From Timema cristinae (taxonomy: Eukaryota; Arthropoda; Insecta; Phasmatodea; Timematidae), in the NCBI GenBank assembly GCA_039000515.1, contig JBCFYV010011135.1:19804927-19868926 (forward strand): DNA of 64,000 bases, given 5' to 3'. Below the pieces are notes generated by a model, which saw only the letters and a program-made list of their open reading frames with translations, did no database searches and was not told the origin of the DNA. Positions 57,438 to 64,000 of this stretch are shown piece after piece. The stretch's first letter is position 1, and every line of letters starts with the position of its first letter. The translations under genes were made by a program, and so were the position numbers.

Positions 57438-58594
57438 AATAATTCAATTAAATGTTTTTTTATAACTACAGTGTTTGTAATAGAACCTATTGACTGTTTA
57501 GATATTCTGTGAGTTTGTTCAAACTCATGGTTAATACATTATTTAAGGAGCCTCCCAACATTATTTATTATATCGAAGCCCACTTTCCTTTAGTAGTGTC
57601 GATACATTCAACTATTAATTTAAATTACTTCTAGAGCCATATTGATAATGTCCCTTCTTGAGTAGATCACACTTTAGTTAATGTCCTATACAAATTATAG
57701 CTTCAGTATACTTTAATATCTAAATCTTAAAACCGAAAATATACACTTAAAAATTGTAAAATTAAATTCATCAAACAATCAAATTCAGCGGAAAAATATA
57801 AGAGCTTTCAAACTAAATTTGTCATGCCTAGTAGAATGTTTATAGCTCTAGAATTAAACAGTACTTTATGAAGCAATGAAACTTTCGTTCTAATTTTATT
57901 TTATTTAAAGTTTTGTAACAATACAAAGAAAGACTTGTTACGTTATGTATTTAAATTAAGTTATCCAACTTTAACGCCAAGATTTGATAAATAATTTATA
58001 GAAAGTTTTGTTACTATAGCCATGTATTTCAATGGAGAGGATGGCTTTAAAACATAATAAATATTTAATATTTTATTGCTTAGACTTACACTTTCTAAAC
58101 TTATTACCAAGTCAGTATACTAATTATATTCTAATCCAACCTAACCTAGGATTAGCACGCTCAAATACAGCTTTAATAATATCATAGTGGGGATTAGATA
58201 GTTTAAAATTAATGGATTCCCTTTTGAATGGAAATATTTAGCATACACATTCTAAGTAGGTATACCGTTACAATTCCTACATAATATATTAATTAAATGC
58301 AAGAGATAATTAATTATGAATAGTACAAAATTAGTCAAAGGAATACCTAGAGAATTTAATTCAATTGGTAACACATTTTGATAAGGATCGGTTTGATTCA
58401 CGACTTTGCTTTTAAAAGTATGTTAACATTTTCAATGATTATGATATGTTTTAGATCACTCTCTTATCTAGCCATCAGGTTTTGGATCTGTAATTTAGCT
58501 ATCCTAAGTAAATAGATAAACTATATATAATATTATTAATAAATCCGATGCCTTACTTAAGTCATTAGCGTGCCTATCTACTAAGTTAAGATCT
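57438..58594. other. AT-rich host noncoding DNA
   Basis: Nothing recognisable as gene, RNA or repeat. Confidence 0.5.
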
Positions 58595-58892
58595 GACCTG
58601 GCAGTTTAGGGGTAAGGTGTAAGATTTATGTACTCGGGGTACGGAGTTCAATCCTTGATCCCAGCACAGACTTATTTGACTGCCAAACACCTCCTTCTCC
58701 TCTAACAAGACGTGTATTAATCACAACTTTTGAATGTGTGGAATGCTAGGCCTCCACCGTGGTTCGGATCCCACGTTAAACTGTAGGTCCTTCATTTCAT
58801 CTTACAATCACCCTACCATTACACACTAACGTAAGTGCGTACAACCCGAACTGGTAGTAAGACGTGGTGCTAATAATAATAATAATAATAAT
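58595..58892 (+). mobile_element. tRNA-derived SINE, family B
   Basis: The head GACCTGGCAGTTTAGGGGTA has an A-box-like TTTAGGGGTAAGG and a B-box-like AGTTCAATCCT. The body includes GCCTCCACCGTGGTTCGGAT and CCTTCATTTCATCT, and the tail is ACCCGAACTGGTAGTAAGAC, GTGGTGCTAA, (ATA)n. The tail is shared with family A although head and body differ. Confidence 0.8.
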
Positions 58893-58939
58893 ACTAAGTT
58901 AAGAGTACCAGATTTGACCTCCACTATGACCGACAAATT

Positions 58940-59050
58940 TATCATTGGTGAAATGTGGGTTTACACTTTCTCGATGATGAATTAATGGCCTAGGGACTGG
59001 AATTTGCGCCTGTCCTAGTCTTAAGTTAGATTATAAGGCGTATGAAGCTA
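58940..59050 (+). mobile_element. Family C SINE core fragment
   Basis: GTGAAATGTGGGTTTACACT, TTCTCGATGATGAATTAATG, GCC and a following CTAGTCTTAAGTTAG match the core downstream of the head at 10061. Confidence 0.45.
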
Positions 59051-59380
59051 CGATAGGCCTAGCAAGCCAGTGGTGGAAAATATATTTCTTGAATAACAAA
59101 CCGACCAAAGCTACAGGCTAGAAACCGTAATAGATGTATTGTAAAATAATATTTATCATCATTAAGTCATTAATCTTGCAAATGGTTTCATACAGATCTC
59201 CACTTTTGCCTAACATTGTTTTTATCTTCATTTTTGTACCTTCTTATGCCGATAACATCCTTTTTCTGATTTATTTACTCCAGTATTGTTCTCTATGTTT
59301 AATTCCTTTCTTCCAAATCTCCTTCTATTATCTTGGTCAAACTATCATGTCTCAGTGTAAGGCATAATAATAGTAACAAA

Positions 59381-59615
59381 TTTTGCACCGCGTCTTACCA
59401 CCCGTTTGCTTTAAGTACTAATTACGCTAATGAAATAGGAATTGGGAAGGTTGAATTAGAGGAAGTGAACCCGAATTTGCGTGGAGTAAGAGTGGAAAAC
59501 CATTTAGGAAAAACCCCCCAGTTCACCCGACCGAGATTCGAACCTCGATCTCCCCGTCCTCAACAGTCGAGATCAACACGACAAGCGCGTTAGCCAACTA
59601 CACCACCGAGGCGAG
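59381..59615 (-). mobile_element. tRNA-derived SINE, family A
   Basis: Minus strand: TCGCCTCGGTGGTGTAGTTG head, GGTTCGAATCTCGGTCGGGT B box, a body with a small deletion, and a GGTAAGACGCGGTGCAAAA tail. Open frames over it are SINE sequence. Confidence 0.8.
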
Positions 59616-60599
59616 TTGTATGGCATACCATGTTAGCTCTGCCGTGTCTTATGCTCATACTAAGTTTCTTCTAACTATTTAATTTTTTTAACAATTCTGT
59701 ATTTGAAAACATTTATATCCAAGATATTTTCAACATTTCTATGCAGAAATTTGTTTTAAATGCTTAATCCTTTTAGTTACAAAATATTTCGATAACTGTA
59801 AACAAACCCACTTACATGCAGTAAATATCTTCGTCAAAACTTAATGGAATTCAACCAGATACCAATGGGATTAAAGTATATCATACCAAAAAATACTCTG
59901 TGAGAACTCATAATAATATATTATATTTATCAAACTTTTGAAACTTCGTTTATCTTTGAAATCTTATCACCAGTTCAGTACATCTACATTTAAATTGTAC
60001 TAAAGAGGTAAGAATGAGAAAGATGGAATTTAAAGGTGAACTAGTCACCATTTTCAGGATAATAATGAATCAAGTTTCCTTTATTTACTGTCCAAATAAT
60101 ATAATATGTAGTATATAGAATTCCTCTGGTTTCTGATGTATAGTATTATGTCCTGCTTCATTCCAAGTAGTGGAAGCTTACGTTAACAAAAATTGTTACA
60201 GTTCAATATTGATCTTTTGATTTAAAAATTAAATCCATTCTTCTTGTTTTAATCTGTGCAAAAAGTTCATTAATTGTCTCCTTGATTTCTGGATGTGACA
60301 GTGCTCTCTCTACCTGACATTCCCCACTCCCCCCTCTTATGTGCGCATTCGAACAACAGTCAAACACCACGTCGCTGGCACTGTGAAGCGCACAGTTCCA
60401 TACAAAGGTTTTTTTGTATCTTTTTCATATACTAGGGGATGCTATTGAAGTACTGACATTAAGCTTAAGGTATTTTATATTGTACTACAAAAATAAAGAA
60501 AGAATTAAAATAAAAGGTATTCATTATATTAAATTTGATAGTTAATATCAAATGGAAATAGGGGATGCTGCGTTTCCGCAGTGTCTATAGATGAGCCGC
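59616..60599. other. AT-rich host noncoding DNA
   Basis: A decayed SINE body may lie near 59955-60055. A GC-richer patch at 60300-60410 has no recognisable identity. No gene. Confidence 0.5.
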
Positions 60600-60740
60600 C
60601 ACTGATTCCAAGGTATTTATAAATGATTTCCTTCCAACTTAGTCTCGGTCTTCTAGATCTTATCTTTCCTGGACTATTTTGTAATTTGTGTGTTCTTGAA
60701 TCCTGTCAATCTGTTGGTTCCATTCGCTCCTTCGTGGAGC
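60600..60740 (-). mobile_element. Decayed LINE reverse-transcriptase C-terminal tail
   Basis: Translated on the minus strand, EWNQQIDRIQEH and, after a frame change, RSRRPRLSWKEII appear. Pairs of this kind (a W-x-x-x-IDR motif followed by a basic R-RPR--W motif) are typical of the end of non-LTR retrotransposon polyproteins of RTE/Jockey type. Only the tail remains and it is frameshifted. Confidence 0.45.
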
Positions 60741-61330
60741 TATTCATTCAGGAATGAGGTCAATTTTTATAATATTATCATATGTCTTCGTTTATTTCTC
60801 TGTCTACGAGCGATTTTTTTTCTTATCAATTCTTTCATTTATGCAAACTCCAGATGTTGTTGGTTACGTTCAGTTCTACATTAAGTTTTGTGGCGTTGCG
60901 AGTATGGTTAGTTCTCCTTAATTATGTATTCTTGATTTTGAATCTTTTCGTAGATAGTTGTTATACCATAGTGAGTATTTAATACAACCGGTGATTTTGT
61001 TATCATTTTGTTTTGGTTCTCTTATTTCTTTCCCTGCTAAACATTTGTGAATTATTAAAAATATATAATTCAAATCCTTCTTTTAGAGACCTCAATCACG
61101 TATTACTATAATATTTAACTATATTATAGCTTTCATAATATATTTCAGCCAATCACCGATAAATATGAGACTTAATTATATCTACTGTGGATGCATATAT
61201 TCGCTGAAAATCAACAGCAATAATGAAATGTGCTCACATGATTTGCTCCAAACAAATCATAAGAAACCAGTGCGAGCTCTAATATCAATTCTGTTCTTGT
61301 AGAAACCATTCTGAATCTATTCGTACCTCA
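60741..61330. other. AT-rich host noncoding DNA
   Basis: May include further degraded LINE sequence; nothing can be translated convincingly. Confidence 0.4.
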
Positions 61331-61622
61331 ATATTATTATTATTATTATTATTATTATTAGCACTGCGTCTTACTACCCGTTCGGGTTATACGCACTTAC
61401 GCTAATGTATAATGGTAGGGTGATTGTGAGATGAAATGGAGGACCTACAGTTTAGCGTGGAATCCGAACCACGGTGGAGGCCTGGCATTCCCCACAATCA
61501 CAAGATGTCTTGTCAGAGATGAAGGAAGTGTTTGGTAATCAGATAAATTTGTGCCGGGACCAAGGATTGAACCCCGGACCCCAGCACAGAAGTCCGACAC
61601 CTTACCCCTAGACCACCAGGTC
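61331..61622 (-). mobile_element. tRNA-derived SINE, family B, full length
   Basis: Minus strand: head GACCTGGTGGTCTAGGGGTA, B box GGGTTCAATCCTTGG, body shared with 58595, tail ACCCGAACGGGTAGTAAGAC and GCAGTGCTAA then (ATT)n. Better preserved than the 58595 copy. Confidence 0.85.
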
Positions 61623-61813
61623 ACCCTTCCTCAATATTAAATCTGGTTAGAAGAAGCTTTCTAATGTCACGATCTTTCTATTCAAATGTTGCGTTTGCAC
61701 ATAAAACCGTAGATAAAAGCACCTTTTGCCTGGTACAATATTTTAATTTTTCACTACCCAAATTATATTTTGGATATAGCCATATTTTATTTAATAATCA
61801 CATAATCTATCTA

Positions 61814-62058
61814 ATTAGCACCACGGCTAATCGCCCTTTCGGGATATACGTTTAAGTATTTTACGCTATTGGGTTGGGAATTGGAAAGGTTGAATTTAGA
61901 TTAAGTGAACCCACTTCTGCGAGGAGGGAGGGATACAAATATTTATGAAATCATCCCTCAGTTCATCCGGCCGAGATTAGAACCTAGATCTCCCCATCCT
62001 CAGAAGCCTAGCTCAACACGAAACAACCACGTTAGCTAACTATGCCACCGAAGCGGGT
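61814..62058 (-). mobile_element. tRNA-derived SINE, family A, diverged
   Basis: Minus strand: ACCCGCTTCGGTGGCATAGT head, a mutated B box (GGTTCTAATCTCGGCC), body and tail with several substitutions. Confidence 0.7.
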
Positions 62059-62307
62059 AATCACATAATAAAATCATTACTATTTTTATTCTCAAATTTG
62101 GGCACAATTATTTATATAATATATACATACATATAATTGAATTTGTGTAGGTATATTCATATTTAATGAAAAAACAACTCTACCGATTGCTATGAAATCT
62201 CGCATTAATATAGCTTGGATGTCTGGTTAATACATAAGCTATACATAAACATTTAAAATTAATTAAAATACTTGGTCCTGAGACATATGATCAATGTTAT
62301 AACATCC

Positions 62308-62537
62308 TGTCGACTGCCGAGGACGGGGAGATCGAGGTTCGAATCTCGGTCGGGTGAACTGGGGATGACTTTTCCTGAATGGTTTTCCACTCTACCTCCA
62401 CGCAAATGCGGGTTCACTTCCTCTAATTAAACCTTCCCAATTCCGAATTCATTAGAATAATTAGTACTTAAAGCGTATAACCCGAACGGGTAGTAAGACG
62501 CATTGCTAAATATTATTATTATTATTATTATTATTAT
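62308..62537 (+). mobile_element. tRNA-derived SINE, family A, 5'-truncated
   Basis: Starts at TGTCGACTGCCGAGGACGGG, so the A box is missing; the B box GGTTCGAATCTCGGTCGGGT, body, tail and (ATT)n are present. 5' truncation fits LINE-mediated reverse transcription. Confidence 0.8.
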
Positions 62538-64000
62538 ACAATCCTAATGAATGTACAACTAATTGTTTATATATAACTAGATCGTCAAACAGAAATATAA
62601 ATAATAATTACACAATTTATTATTTTTTATCTAGATCAAAGACACTAACGCCTCGGGCTGCCTAGATTTTTGTATGGGCTAGTTATCTGAAAATATATTC
62701 GTTGCATTCTAATAATTTAAAGCCTAAATTATGACAAATGATCGTTTACTCATAATACATATTTAAAATTACATATTTTACAGCTTACTAATACTTCAGT
62801 TAACACAAAGATCCAGATTAGATACTAGTATTTGGAATAGATTTACGTGCCGGAGAAATATTTTGGTGTGCGTAACGAAACTATTAATTTAATTTTACAT
62901 TATATTTTGAGCTTGATCCATATAGTGGAAAAGTATATGACAAAGAGGCCAGTGTATATACAGTTCATTTATAAAAAAAAACCATTTCAAAAAAAAATCA
63001 AATAATTATCCATTAGTAATATACTTACATTTTTCTAGCACGGTGACATAAGTAGTTAAATATTTGTCTGTAGTGTCCCGAAATTGAATGGCTATTTTTT
63101 TCTCTTCACTTAAAAGTTTTCTTATTTACTTTCGCTATGTTGATGACAACAAATTTTCAAGAACTGTTGATCTCGACATTTGTATAAAATTAAACTCTAT
63201 AGCAAATTTTTATTAATTTTGGCAAAAAAAAATGTATGTAATGTAAACAACAAAATCATTTGACCCTTATCGCGCCCCTTTAAATCAAATGATGAGATAT
63301 GTGGATAACTCCATAGTAAGAAAAAATTATTGCCTAACATAAAAAGCTCAACATTAAAATAATACTCAGTGATACCTAATAATCTGACACAGGCACTTTA
63401 ATTTACCTTATATATATATGTATATAACTTTGCAACTAATAATGATTGACTAATGCCATGGGAATCTAAAAAATAAAATAAGCTCAAGCTTGGAATAAGC
63501 TGGCGTAATCTAAGGACACTGAAGCTTTGCTTCACTTATTTGCTAATTTATTTAATATTATATACATTGGTTACCTTCGGATTTAATAGACTCGGCTATG
63601 GGAAAACCCAGTTACATTAAACCTTTATGATATGTTCTGATATATATAAATTTCAATGGGGTCTATAATTTAAAAATATAATTTATTATGAGCAATAAAC
63701 TTTAAATCTAGTAAACATAAAAATTAAATTTGATCAAAGAATAATATTATTTTTAGATTGTAACACTTTGAAAATCAATCTATATTGTTATTATTGCAAT
63801 ACTTAATATATATTTATATTAACTAATAGTCGCAATTCGAACTTTATGTATAACAACTCGATTTGCTCGTTGGGGCTACGTCCTCAGACACCAGTTTAGT
63901 TTTCTTTGCCAGTGGATGTAAACTAATGTAATTCCAGAGCCGTTTTTTAATAAGTCTTACCGTTTAGCCACAAGAAACCATTAAAGAAAGGTCCGCACCG
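62538..64000. other. AT-rich host noncoding DNA
   Basis: No supported gene, RNA or repeat. Confidence 0.5.

Overview
The window is AT-rich animal DNA, almost certainly from an arthropod and probably an insect. The evidence is intron-like noncoding sequence, many tRNA-derived SINEs ending in (ATT)n, and an insect-style Inr/pause-button promoter driving the first coding exon of a secreted protein. Hemiptera is only a guess. Its centrepiece is a Maverick/Polinton, a giant virus-like DNA transposon of about 17.7 kb. It has a 6-bp target-site duplication (CATTAT), long terminal inverted repeats built from a 119-bp tandem unit, a protein-primed type DNA polymerase B, an RVE integrase with a chromodomain, an A32-type packaging ATPase, an adenain-like protease, and major and minor capsid proteins.

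Layout. 1-8200 is host DNA with two minisatellites, SINE relics and a promoter plus first exon (3780-4991). 8200-10980 is the left flank of the Polinton, 10987-28648 is Polinton copy 1, and 28649-31489 is its right flank. A 100-N scaffold gap fills 31490-31589. From 31590 to about 54970 the sequence repeats 8200-31489, flanks included, with many 1-base insertions and deletions; Polinton copy 2 is 34388-52066. Same insertion site, same flanks, same 5-versus-8 repeat counts in the terminal repeats and declining quality toward the gap all indicate two unmerged overlapping contigs, so the genome very likely has one Polinton here. 54970-64000 is host DNA with more SINEs and a LINE tail.

Polinton copy 1 runs: left TIR; a minus-strand Cys-rich gene with tandemly amplified, truncated 3' copies; then on the plus strand pPolB, dUTPase, an unknown 90-aa protein, an RNase H-like candidate, packaging ATPase, a small protein with a hydrophobic tail, a DUF8207-like protein, integrase, minor capsid (penton), a pX-like basic protein, major capsid, protease, two unknown proteins, right TIR. 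Polymerase, dUTPase and integrase serve replication and insertion; ATPase, protease and the capsid proteins could build particles. Two frame breaks in copy 1 (pPolB and integrase) sit in C homopolymers that have one more C in copy 2, so the real element may have intact genes.

The most unusual signal is at the starts of pPolB and dUTPase. Neither reading frame has a usable ATG, but each begins directly after a strong 3' splice site followed by TG. A leader exon driven by a TATA box upstream of pPolB contains no ATG and ends in A at a good 5' splice site. Splicing would therefore create the start codon (A|TG).
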